Below are positions 1 through 10,391 of a stretch of 64,000 nucleotides of DNA, in pieces. A program made the position numbers and the translations under genes. The notes beneath the pieces were generated by a model that saw nothing but the letters and a program-made list of their open reading frames with translations, had not been told where the DNA came from and made no database searches. Positions within the stretch are counted from its first letter, which is position 1. Each line of letters begins with the position of its first letter. Source of the DNA: Bos javanicus (taxonomy: Eukaryota; Chordata; Mammalia; Artiodactyla; Bovidae); the NCBI RefSeq assembly GCF_032452875.1, contig NC_083868.1, forward strand, positions 96,502,537-96,566,536, written 5' to 3'.

Positions 1-56
1 CAGGACCAAATTGTCTTGGAGGAATTAACATGTTTTAATATTCTATTTTGAAGAAT

Positions 57-66
57 GAAAATGTAG
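57..66. repeat. Target-site duplication of the full-length L1 (left copy)
   Basis: GAAAATGTAG here recurs exactly at 9593-9602, immediately after the A-rich 3' end. This pair fixes the limits of the L1 and shows insertion by target-primed reverse transcription. Confidence 0.85.
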
Positions 67-1387
67 GAGGAGCTAAGATGGTGGAGGAATAGGACGGGGA
101 GACCACTTTCTCCCCCACAAATTCATCAAAAGAACATTTAAACACCGAGTATATTCCACAAAACAACTTCTGAATGCCAGCAGAGGACATCAGGCACCCA
201 GAAAAGCAACCCACTGTCTTCGAAAGGAGGTAGGAAAAAATATAAAAGACAAACAAAGAGACAAAAGAGGGAGGGACAGAGCTCCATCCCGGGAAGGGAG
301 TCTTAAAAAGAGAGAAGTTTCCAAACACCAGGAAACACTCTCACTGTCGAGTCTGTGCCGAGCTTTGGAAGCACAGAGGGCAACATAACAGGGAGGAAAA
401 ATAAATAAACAATTAAAACCCACAGATTACGAGCCCAATGGTAACTCCCGCAGCGGAGAAGCAGCGCAGACGCCTGCACCCACCACTAGCAAGCGGGGGC
501 TGGGCAGGGAGGCGCGGGCTGCATCACTTAGAGTAAGGATCTGGCCTGAATGCCCCGAGCACTATCTGAGCGAACTAAATTGGGCTAGCAAACCAGACTG
601 TGGGATAGCTACCACGTCAAAAGCCAGCCCTAACCTAAGACACCACCAGGCCCATGCACGGAACAAAGGACTGAACAGAGATAGCCGGCTGCAGACTACC
701 CCCCTCTGGTGACAGGCAGCCAGAGCTGGAAGGGGGCAATCGCAGCCCCAGAGAGACATTATCTATAAAACTGTAAGCAGGCTTCTTTGCTAACTAAGAC
801 CTCTTGGGGTTCTGGACGGTCAACATCTGCCTGAGAAGGTGTGCCGGTTGCACACCCAGAAAACCGAGCGGTAGGGAGGCGATAAGTTGCAGCAACCGCG
901 CTCACCAAACACCTCATCACCTGAGCTGCTCGGACCGGGGAAGGGCACAAAATGCAGGCCCAAACAAGTCTGTGCCCTTGGGGTCTACCCGAGTGCCTGA
1001 ACCTGAGTGGCTTGGACCTGGGAGGTGCAAGCAGCCCAGGGCTGGCCTCGGATGGTTCCCGGTGGAGCAACCTAGAGCCTGAGCAGTGTTGGCAGGGAGG
1101 CTACAGTGTGGCTGAGGCACTGCGAGCACACGCCAGTGTTATTTGTTTGCAGCATTCTTCCCTCCCCACAGCGCGACTGAACAGGTGAGCCTAAAAAAAA
1201 AAAAAAAGTGTCCACCACCACCCCCTTTGTATCAGGGCGGAAATCAGACACTGAAGAGACCAGCAAACAGAAGAAACTATAACAGAGGGAACCGCCTTGG
1301 AAGCGACAGGCAATAGATTAAAACCCTGTGGTTAGTACCGACTACATAGGAAGGGGCCTACAGATCTTGAGAAATATAAGCCAGACC
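67..1387 (+). promoter_or_regulatory. L1 5' UTR, upstream part (internal promoter region)
   Basis: This is the GC-richer start of the L1 5' UTR, which in this family carries the internal RNA polymerase II promoter. Short open frames on both strands look like chance frames, because they match no L1 protein. A short A-run occurs at about 1193-1206. The UTR is broken at 1388-1398 by the BovB target duplication and resumes at 2627. Promoter activity is inferred from the family, not seen directly. Confidence 0.7.
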
Positions 1388-1398
1388 AAGGAACTAGC

Positions 1399-2615
1399 CT
1401 TGATTCATGGACCTGACATTCCAGGTTCCTATGCAATATTGCTCTTTACAGCATCGGACTTTGCTTGTATCACCAGTCACATCCACAGCTGGGTATTCTT
1501 TTTGCTTTGGCTCCATCCCTTCATTCTTTCTGGAGTTATTTCTCCACTGATCTCCAGTAGCATATTGGGCACCTACTGACCTGAGGAGTTTCTCTAAAAT
1601 TCTGAAGGAGATGGGAATACCAGACCACCTGATCTGCCTCTTGAGAAATTTGTACGCAGGTCAGGAAGCAACAGTTAGAACTGGACATGGAACAACAGAC
1701 TGGTTCCAAATAGGAAAAGGAGTTTGTCAAGGCTGTATATTGTCACCCTGTTTATTTAACTTCTATGCAGAGTACATCATGAGAAACGCTGGACTGGAAG
1801 AAACACAAGCTGGAATCAAGATTTCCGGGAGAAATATCAATAACCTCAGATATGCAGATGATACCACCCTTATGGCAGAAAGTGAAGAGGAACTAAAGAG
1901 CCTCTTGATGAAAGTGAAAGTGGAGAGTGAAAAAGTTGGCTTAAAGCTCAACATTCAGAAAACGAAGATCATGGCATCCGGTCCCATCACATCATGGGAA
2001 ATAGATGGGGAAACAGTGGAAACAGTGTCAGACTTTATTTTTCTGGGCTCCAATATCACTACAGATGGTGACTGCAGACATGAAATTAAAAGACACTTAC
2101 TCCTTGGAAGGAAAGTTATGACCAACCTAGACAGCATATTCAAAAGCAGAGACATTACTTTGCCAACAAAGGTTCGTCTAGTCAAGGCTATGGTTTTTCC
2201 TGTGGTCATGTATGGATGTGAGAGTTGGACTGTGAAGAAGGCTGAGCGCCGAAGAATTGATGCTTTTGAACTGTGGTGTTGGAGAAGACTATTGAGAGTC
2301 CCTTGGACTGCAAGGAGATCCAACCAGTCCTGGGATTTCTTTGGAAGGAATGATGCTAAAGCTGAAACTCTAGTACTTTGGCCACCTCATGTGAAGAGTT
2401 GACTCTTTGGAAAAGACTCTGATGCTGGGAGGGATTGGGGGCAAGAGGAGAAGGGGACGACAGAGGATGAGATGGCTGGATGGCATCACTGACTCGATGG
2501 TCGTGAGTCTGAGTGAACTCCGGGAGTTGGTGATGGACAGGAAGGCCTGGCGTGCTGCGATTCGTGGAGTCGCAAAGAGTCGGACGCTACTGAGCAACTG
2601 ATCTGATCTGATCTG
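1399..2615 (+). mobile_element. BovB (RTE) insertion with 5' inversion, nested in the L1 5' UTR
   Basis: An 11-bp duplication, AAGGAACTAGC, flanks the insert at 1388-1398 and 2616-2626. From about 1596 to 2615 the sequence is BovB in sense orientation, ending in ACTGAGCAACTG followed by an ATCTG-type repeat tail. From 1399 to about 1595 it is BovB sequence in the opposite orientation; it matches the antisense copy at about 59,750-59,950 on the same strand. One duplication pair encloses both parts, so this is a single insertion event with an inverted 5' segment, as produced by twin priming. Confidence 0.9.
1611..2402 (+). pseudogene. BovB reverse transcriptase fragment (palm, fingers and C-terminal region)
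   Basis: A 263-codon open frame encodes the middle and C-terminal part of the RTE-type BovB polyprotein. The RT active-site motif YADD is at residues 81-84 (bases 1851-1862), preceded by GKGVCQGCILSP-type sequence. The endonuclease and N-terminal RT regions are missing. Near residue 243 (NQSWDFFGRND) the frame departs from other BovB copies here, which read [11 protein letters not shown], consistent with a small deletion, and a stop follows. It is not a host gene: it lies within the 5'-inverted BovB insert, and the same protein recurs in other copies in the window. Confidence 0.9.
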
Positions 2616-2814
2616 AAGGAACTAGCTGAAAATGAACTGACCCCGCAATACTCACAACACCACCAGAGAAAGTCCTAGATACACTTTTACTATTTTTACG
2701 ATCATTCTTTCTTTTTTTTTTAAATTTTTTAAAAAATTTTAAGTCTTCTATTACTCCTTTAATTTTCACTTTTATAACCTACCATTACTTTGCAAAAAAA
2801 AAAAGACCCTATTT

Positions 2815-3455
2815 TTTTAAAAGCAAACTTCATATATATATTTTTTATAATTTTTGTGACCTTGTTTTTTTTTTTCTCTTTCTTTTTTTCCCCCTTCTTT
2901 TCTTTAACATTGTGTTTTTTAAATTCCAAACTCTACTCTTTATTTTTAATTTTAGCTTTTTGGTATTTGTTATCAATTTTGTACCTATAATTTTTTTTTA
3001 TAATTTTTGTGACTTTTTTTCCTCTCTTTCTTTCTCTTCTGCTTTTCTTTAACATTGTATTTTTGAAATTCCAAACTCTACTCTAGAGTTTTAATTTATG
3101 CTTTTTGGTATTTGTTATCAATTTTGTACCTATATTTTCTTTATAATTTTTGTGACTTTGTTTTTGTTTGTTTGTTTGTTTTCCTCTCTCTTTCTTTTTC
3201 TTCTTCTTTTCTTTAACATTGTATTTTTGAAATTCCAAACTCTACTCTAGAGTTTTAATTTATGCTTTTTGGTATTTGTTATCAATTTTGTACCTATATT
3301 TTCTTTATAATTTTTGTGACTTTTTTTTTTCTTTCTTTTTCTCTCTTTCTTTTCCTTCTTCTTTTCTTTAACATTGTATTTTTGAAATTCCAAACTCTAC
3401 TCTATATTTTTAATTTTTGCTTTTAGGTATTTGCTACCAATTTTGTACCTTTAAG
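2815..3455 (+). repeat. Four tandem ~150-bp pyrimidine-rich monomers in the L1 5' UTR
   Basis: The marker ATAATTTTTGTGAC occurs at 2847, 3000, 3143 and 3307, giving spacings of 153, 143 and 164 bp. Each unit continues with a CTTTCTTTTT-rich run, TTTAACATTGT, AATTCCAAACTCTACTCT, TTTTGGTATTTG-like sequence and AATTTTGTACCT. Units differ mainly in the length of the T/C tract, and the third has a GTTT run (about 3161-3182). This is a short tandem array inside the 5' UTR; copy number may vary between L1 copies. Confidence 0.85.
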
Positions 3456-4429
3456 ACCCCAATCTTCAGTACCCGTTTTTCACTTGGGAGCAAGATTACT
3501 GGCTTGACTGCTCTCTCCCCTTTGGACTCTCCTTTTTCTCCACCAGGTCGCTTGTGTCTCCTCTCTAACCCCTCTCTACTCTATCCAACTCTGTGAATTT
3601 CTGTGTGTTCCAGACAGTGGAGAACACTTAGGGAACTGATTACTGGCTGGATCTGTCTCTCTCCTTTTCATTTCCCCCTTTTATCCTCCTGGCCACCTCT
3701 GTCTCCTTCCTCCCTCTTCTCTTCTCTGTATAACTCCATGAACATCTCTGAGCAGTCCAGTTGTGGAGTGCACATAAGGAAGTGATTACTGGCTAGCCCG
3801 CTCTCTCCTCTATTGATTCCACCTCATCTCATTCGGGTCACCTCTAACTCCCTCCTCCCTCTTCTCTTCTCCACGTAACACTGTGAACTTCTCTGGGTGA
3901 CCCTCACGGTGGAGAAACTTTTCATCTTTAACCTAGATGTTTTATCAATGATACTGTATAGAAGGAGAAGTTTTGAGACTACTGTAAAAATAAGACCGAT
4001 AACTGGAAGCAGGAGGCGTAAGTCCAAACCCTGACTCCAGGGAACATTAATTGACAGGAGCTCATCAAATGCCTCCATACCTACTCTGAAACCAAGCACC
4101 ACACAAGGGCCAACAAGTTCCAGGGCAAGACATACCAAGCAAATTCTCCAGCAACACAGGAACACAGCCCTGAGCTCCAATATATAGGCTGCCCAAAGTT
4201 ACTACAAAACCATAGACATCTCATAACTCATTACTGGACACTTCATTGCACTCCAGAGAGAAGAAATCCAGCTCCACCCACCAGAACACCGGCACAAGCT
4301 TCCTAACCAAGAAACCTTGACAAGCCACCTGTACAAACCCACACACAGTGAGGAAACACCACAATAAAGAGAACTCCACAAACTGCCAGAATACAGAAAG
4401 GACACCCCAAACTCAGCAATATAAACAAG

Positions 4430-5389
4430 ATGAAGAGACAGAGGAATACCCAGCAGGTAAAGGAACAGGATAAATGCCCACCAAACCAAACAAAAGAGGA
4501 AGAGATAGGGAATCTACCTGATAAAGAATTCCGAATAATGATAGTGAAATTGATCCAAAATCTTGAAATCAAAATGGAATCACAAATAAATAGCCTGGAG
4601 ACAAGGATTGAGAAGATGCAAGAAAGGTTTAACAAGGACCTAGAAGAAATAAAAAAGAGTCAATATATAATGAATAATGCAATAAATGAGATCAAAAACA
4701 CTCTGGAGGCAACAAATAGTAGAATAACAGAGGCAGAAGATAGGATTAGTGAATTAGAAGATAGAATGGTAGAAATAAATGAATCAGTGAGCAAAAAAGA
4801 AAAACGAATTAAAAGAAATGAGAACAATCTCAGAAACCTCCAGGACAATATTAAACGCTACAACATTCGAATCATAGGAGTCCCAGAAGAAGAAGACGAA
4901 AAGAAAGACCATGAGAAAATAGGAGTCCCAGAAGAAGAAGACGAAAAGAAAGACCATGAGGAGATAATAGTTGAAAACTTCCCTAAAATGGGGGAGGAAA
5001 TAATCACTCAAGTCCAAGAAACCCAGAGAGTCCCAAACAGGATAAACCCAAGGTGAAACACCCCAAGACACATGTTAATCAAATTAACAAAGATCAAACA
5101 CAAAGAACAAATACTAAAAGCAGCAAGGGAAAAACAACAAATAACACACAAGGGAATTCCCATAAGGATAACAGCTGATCTTTCAATAGAAACTCTTCAA
5201 GCCAGGAGGGAATGGCAAGACATACTTAAAGTGATGAAAGAAAATAACCTACAGCCCAGATTATTGTACCCAGCAAGGATCTCATTCAAATATGAAGGAG
5301 AAATCAAAATCTTCTCAGACAAGCAAAAGCTGAGAGAATTCAGCACCACCAAACCAGCTCTCCAACAAATACTAAAGGATATTCTCTAG
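4430..5389 (+). pseudogene. L1 ORF1p (RNA-binding chaperone), one premature stop
   Basis: The frame from ATG 4430 to TAG 5387-5389 is 319 codons plus stop. It holds the ORF1p layout: a basic start (MKRQRNTQQ), a heptad-rich coiled coil at about residues 35-140, then the RRM-like and C-terminal domain with ARREWQDILKVMKE, RLLYPARISFKYEGEIK and a terminal LQQILKDIL. Only one stop interrupts it, TGA at 5054-5056 (codon 209). The context NPR-stop-NTPRH suggests an arginine CGA turned into TGA by CpG deamination. Residues 149-163 are repeated as 164-178. ORF1p normally trimerises and coats L1 RNA in the cytoplasm; the truncated product would lack the C-terminal domain. Confidence 0.93.
4874..4963 (+). 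repeat. In-frame 45-bp tandem duplication inside L1 ORF1
   Basis: Units 4874-4918 and 4919-4963 each encode IGVPEEEDEKKDHE plus K or E. The units are nearly identical, which argues for a fairly recent duplication. The insertion adds 15 residues just after the coiled coil. Confidence 0.95.
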
Positions 5390-5440
5390 ACAGGAAACAC
5401 AAAAAGGGTGGATAAATTCGAACCCAAAACAATAAAGTAT

Positions 5441-8400
5441 ATGGCAATGGGATCATACCTATCAATAATTACCTTAAATGTAAATGGGTTGAATGCCCCA
5501 ACCAAAAGACAAAGACTGGCTGAATGGATACAAAAACAAGACCCCTACATATGTTGTCTACAAGAGACCCACCTCAAAACAGGGGACACATACAGACTGA
5601 AAGTGAAGGGCTGGAAAAAGATTTTCCATGCAAATAGAGACCAAAAGAAAGCAGGAGTAGCAATACTCATATCAGATAAAATAGACTTTAAAACAAAGGC
5701 TGTGAAAAGAGACAAAGAAGGTCACTACATAATGATCAAAGGATCAACCCAAGAGAAGATATAACAATTATATATGCACCCAACATAGGAGCACCGCAAT
5801 ATGTAAGACAAATGCTAACAAGTATGAAAGGAGAAATTAACAATAACACAATAATAGTGGGAAACTTTAATACCCCACTCACACCTATGGATAGATCAAC
5901 TAAACAGAAAATTAACAAGGAAACACAAACTTTAAACGATACAATAGACCAGTTAGACCTAATTGATATCTTTAGGACATTTCATCCCAAAACAATGAAT
6001 TTCACCTTTTTCTCAAGCACACACGGAACCTTCTCCAGGATAGATCACATCCTGGGCCATAAAGCTAGCCTTGGTAAATTCAAAAAAAAATTGAAAGCAC
6101 TCCAAGCATCTTTTCTGACCACAATGCAGTAAGATTAGATCTCAATTACAGTAGAAAAACTATTAAAAATTCCAACATATGGAGGCTGAACAACACACTG
6201 CTGAAAACCCAACAAATCACAGAAGAAATCAAAAAAGAAATCAAAATTTGCATAGAAACAAATGAAAATGAAAACACAACAACCCAAAACCTGTGGGACA
6301 CTGTAAAAGCAGTGCTAAGGGGAAAGTTCATAGCAATACAGGCATACCTCAAGAAACAAGAAAAAAGTCAAATAAATAACCTAACTCTACACCTAAAGCA
6401 ACTAGAAAAGGAAGAAATGAAGAACCCCAGGGTTAGTAGAAGGAAAGAAATCTTAAAAATTAGGGCAGAAATAAATGCAAAAGAAACAAAAGAGACCATA
6501 GCAAAAATCAACAAAGCCAAAAGCTGGTTCTTTGAAAGGATAAATAAAATTGACAAACCATTAGCCAGACTCATCAAGAAACAAAGGGAGAAAAATCAAA
6601 TCAATAAAATTAGAAATGAAAATGGAGAGATCACAACAGACAACACAGAAATACAAAGGATCATAAGAGACTACTATCAGCAACTATATGCCAAAAAATG
6701 GACAACGTGGAAGAAATGGACAAATTCTTAGAAAAGTACAACTTTCCAAAACTGGACCAGGAAGAAATAGAAATCTTAACAGACCCATCACAAGCATGGA
6801 AATTGAAACTGTAATCAGAAACCTTCCAGCAAACAAAAGCCCAGGTCCAGATGGCTTCACAGCTGAATTCTACCAAAAATTTAGATAAGAGCTAATACCT
6901 ATCCTACTCAAACTCTTCCACAAAATTGCAGAGGAAGGTAAACTTCCAAACTCATTCTATGAGGCCACCATCACCCTAATACCAAAACCTGGCAAAGATG
7001 CCACAAAAAAATAAAACTACAGGCCAATATCACGATGAACACAGATGCAAAAATCCTTAACAAAATTCTAGCAATCAGAATCCAACAACACATTAAAAAG
7101 ATCATACACCATGACCAAGTGGGCTTTATCCCAGGGATGCAAGGATTCTTCAATATCCGCAAATCAATCCATGTAATACACCACATTAACAAATTGAAAA
7201 ATAAAAACCATATGATTATCTCAATAGATAAACAGAGAAAGTCTTTGACAAAATTCAACATCCATTCATGATAAAAAAACTCTCCAGAAAGCAGGAATAG
7301 AAAGAACATACCTCAACATAATAAAAGCTATATATGACAGACCCACAGCAAACATTATCCTCAATGGTGAAAAATTGAAAGCATTTCCCCTAAAGTCAGG
7401 AACAAGACAAGGGTGCCCACTTTCACCATTACTATTCAACATAGTTTTGGAAGTTTTGGCCACAGCAATCAGAGCAGAAAAAGAAATAAAAGGAATCCAA
7501 ATTGGAAAAGAAGAAGTAAAACTCTGACTGTTTGCAGATGACATGATCCTCTACATAGAAAACCCTAAAGACTCCACCAGAAAATTACTAGAACTAATCA
7601 ATGAGTGTGGTAAAGTTGCAGGATATAAAATCAACACACAGAAATCCCTTGCATTCCTATACACTAATAATGAGAAAATAGAGAAATTAAGGAAGCAATT
7701 CCATTCACCATTGCGATGAAAAGAATAAAATACTTAGGAATATATCTACCTAAAGAAACTAAAGATCCAAATATAGAAAACTATAAAACACGGGTGAAAG
7801 AAATCAAAGAGGACACTAATAAATGGAGAAATATACCATGTTCATGGATTGGAAGAATCAATATAGTGAAAATGAGTATACTACCCAAAGCAATTTATAG
7901 ATTCAATGCAATCCCTATCAAGCTACCAACGGTATTCTTCACAGAGCTAGAACAAATAATTTCACAATTTGTATGGAAATACAAAAAACCTCGAATAGCC
8001 AAAGCTATCTTGAGAAAGAAGAATGGAACTGGAGGAATCAACCTACCTGACTTGAGGCTCTACTACAAAGCCACAGTCATCAAGACAGTATGGTACTGGC
8101 ACAAAGACAGAAATATAGATCAATGGAACAAAATAGAAAGCCCAGAGGTAAATCCACACACCTATGGACACCTTATCTTTGACAAAGGAGGCAAGAATAT
8201 ACAATGGATTAAAGACAATCTCTTCAACAAGTGGTGCTGGGAAAACTGGTCAACCACTTGTAAAAGAATGAAACTAGAACACTTTCTAACACCATACACA
8301 AAAATAAACTCAAAATGGATTAAAGATCTAAACGTAAGACCAGAAACTATAAAACTCCTAGAGGAAAACATAGGCAAAACACTCTCCGACATACATCACA

Positions 8401-9302
8401 GCAGGATCCTCTATGACTCACCTCCCAGAATATTGGAAATAAAATCAAAAATAAACAAATGGGACCTAATTAAACTTAAAAGCTTCTGCACAACAAAGGA
8501 AACTATAAGCAAGGTGAAAAGACAGCCTTCAAAATGGGAGAAAATAATAGCAAATGAAGTAACTGACAAACAACTAATCTCAAAAATATACAAGCAACTC
8601 CTACAGCTCAATTCCAGAAAAATAAATGACCCAATCAAAAAATGGGCCAAAGAACTAAATAGACATTTCTCCAAAGAAGACATACAGATGGCTAACAAAC
8701 ACATGAAAAGATGCTCAACATCACTCATTATCAGAGAAATGCAAATCAAAACCACTATGAGGTACCATTTCACGCCAGTCAGAATGGCTGCGATCCAAAA
8801 GTCTGCAAGCAATAAATGCTGGAGAGGGTGTGGAGAAAAGGGAACCCTCTTACACTGTTGCTGGGAATGCAAACTAGCACAGCCACTATGGAGAACAGTG
8901 TGGAGATTCCTTAAAAAACTTGAAATAGAACTGCCTTATGATCCAGCAATCCCACTGCTGGGCATACACACTGAGGAAACCAGAAGTGAAAGAGACACGT
9001 GTACCCCAATGTTCATCGCAGCACTGTTTATAATAGCCAGGACATGGAAGCAACCTAGATGTCCATCATCAGATGAATGGATAAGAAAGCTGTGGTACAT
9101 ATACACAATGGAGTATTACTCAGCCATTAAAAAGAATACATTTGAATCAGTTCTAATGAGGTAGATGAAACTGGAGCCTATTATACAAAGTGAAGTAAGC
9201 CAGAAAGAAAAACACCAATACAGTATACTAACGCATATATATATGGAATTTAGAAAGATGGTAACAATAACCCTGTATACGAGACAGCAAAAGAGACACT
9301 GA
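5441..9302 (+). pseudogene. L1 ORF2p (endonuclease and reverse transcriptase), multiply disrupted
   Basis: About 1,287 codons of ORF2 can be followed through three frames. The endonuclease starts MAMGSYLSIITLNVNGLNAP with the QETH motif nearby; the frame breaks at about 5750. It resumes with APNIGAPQYV, shifts at about 6085 and 6690, has stops at 6886-6888 and about 7012, and shifts again at about 7025 and 7230. The RT core is visible as [48 protein letters not shown] and FADD (7531-7542), the last preceded by TGA at 7525-7527. From 7716 a 482-codon frame covers the C-terminal third with the Cys-rich zinc knuckle region ([18 protein letters not shown]). An amber stop at 9162-9164 precedes the natural end at 9300-9302. 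The product would nick and reverse-transcribe at the target site; this copy cannot. Confidence 0.93.
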
Positions 9303-9637
9303 TGTATAGAACAGTCTTTTGGACTCTGTGGGAGAGGAAGAGGGTGGGATGATTTGGGAGAATGGTATTGAAACATGTATAATATCATATATGAAACAAG
9401 TCGCCAGTCCAGGTTCGATGCACGATACTGGATGCTAGGGGCTGGTGAACTGGGACGACCCAGAGGGATGGTATGGGGAGGGAGGAGGGTTCAGGATGGG
9501 GAACACATGTATACCTGTGGCGGATTCATTTTGATATATGGCAGAACCAATACAATATTGTAAAGTTAAAAAATAAAATAAATTTAAAAAAAGAAAATGT
9601 AGCCCATTTTTGTTTACTTTTGCTGGTGCAGTCTTTT

Positions 9638-9883
9638 TTTTTTTTTTTTTTTTAAAGAACATTTATTTATTTGGCCAAGTTGGGTCTTAGTTGCATGTCA
9701 TGGTGGGATCTTTCATTGCAACACACAGACTCTCTAGTTGTGGCATACTGGCTCAGTAGTTGTGGCACACGGGCTTGGTTGCTGTGCAGCATGTGGGATC
9801 TTAGTTTTCCGACCAAAGATCAAATCTTCATACTCTGCATTGCAAGGCAGATTCTTGACCACTGGGCCACAAGAGAAGTCCCT
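9638..9883 (-). mobile_element. CHR-type tRNA-derived SINE
   Basis: On the minus strand it starts with the tRNA-like AGGGACTTCTCTTGTGGCCC box and ends in an A-tail, seen here as a T-run. A duplication CTGGTGCAGTCTTT / CTGGTGTAGTCTTT (9623-9636 and 9884-9897) flanks it with one mismatch. Confidence 0.85.
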
Positions 9884-10042
9884 CTGGTGTAGTCTTTCAC
9901 ACCTAAGAACTTCTGAAAGCACCTACCCATCAATTTCTTAAAGGATTCTACTCTTCACTTAAAAAAAAAAAATAATAGAACATTCTGTAAAAGAAAAAGG
10001 ACTGTAGGAAGTATGTGTGGCAGACACTGGAATTTATTATTG

Positions 10043-10213
10043 CCAGAGGAGAAGAGGATGACAGAGGATGAGATGGTTGGATGGCATCACTGACTTGATG
10101 GACATAAGTTTGAGCAAGCTCTGGGAGTTGGTGATGGACAGAGAAGCCTGGTGTGCTGCAGTTCATGGGGTCACATAGAGTCAGACACAACTGAGTGACT
10201 GAGCTGAACTGAG
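10043..10213 (+). mobile_element. BovB 3' end fragment
   Basis: Sense-oriented BovB C-terminus and 3' end (GATGAGATGGTTGGATGGCA through GACACAACTGAGTGACTGA), ending in a CTGAA-type tail. The 5' part is missing. Confidence 0.85.
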
Positions 10214-10391
10214 AAAAATACAGGTGAATCAGTTACATCTGAATTTTGGAATCTCATGAAATGTTTGAAACATACATATGCTGAACAATTATTTGTTGTT
10301 TATTTGAAGTTCAAATTTAAATGAGTGGCCCATATTTTCATTTGCTAATTCCAGCAATACTAAAAATGTATCAATATAAAATTGTGGCATG

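Larger units (their letters stand above)
67..9592 (+). mobile_element. Full-length LINE-1 (ruminant L1-BT type), inactive, interrupted by a BovB insertion
   Basis: The element begins with the GAGGAGCTAAGATGGTGG 5' end typical of artiodactyl L1 and ends in an A-rich tail just before 9593. It is bounded by an identical 10-bp duplication, GAAAATGTAG, at 57-66 and 9593-9602. Order of parts: long 5' UTR (67-4429, containing the foreign BovB at 1399-2615), ORF1 (4430-5389), ORF2 (5441-9302) and 3' UTR (9303-9592). Without the BovB it is about 8.3 kb, so it is not 5'-truncated, which is unusual for a genomic L1. ORF1 has one premature stop and ORF2 has several frameshifts and stops, so it cannot move autonomously. 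The family label rests on recognising the sequence; the subfamily was not tested. Confidence 0.93.

Noticed and set aside
1611..2402. 263-codon open frame as a host gene
   Set aside because: It is a BovB reverse transcriptase fragment inside a bounded insertion and recurs in other copies in the window.
7716..9164. 482-codon open frame as a host gene
   Set aside because: It is the C-terminal third of L1 ORF2, in the right place between the L1 RT motifs and the L1 3' UTR.
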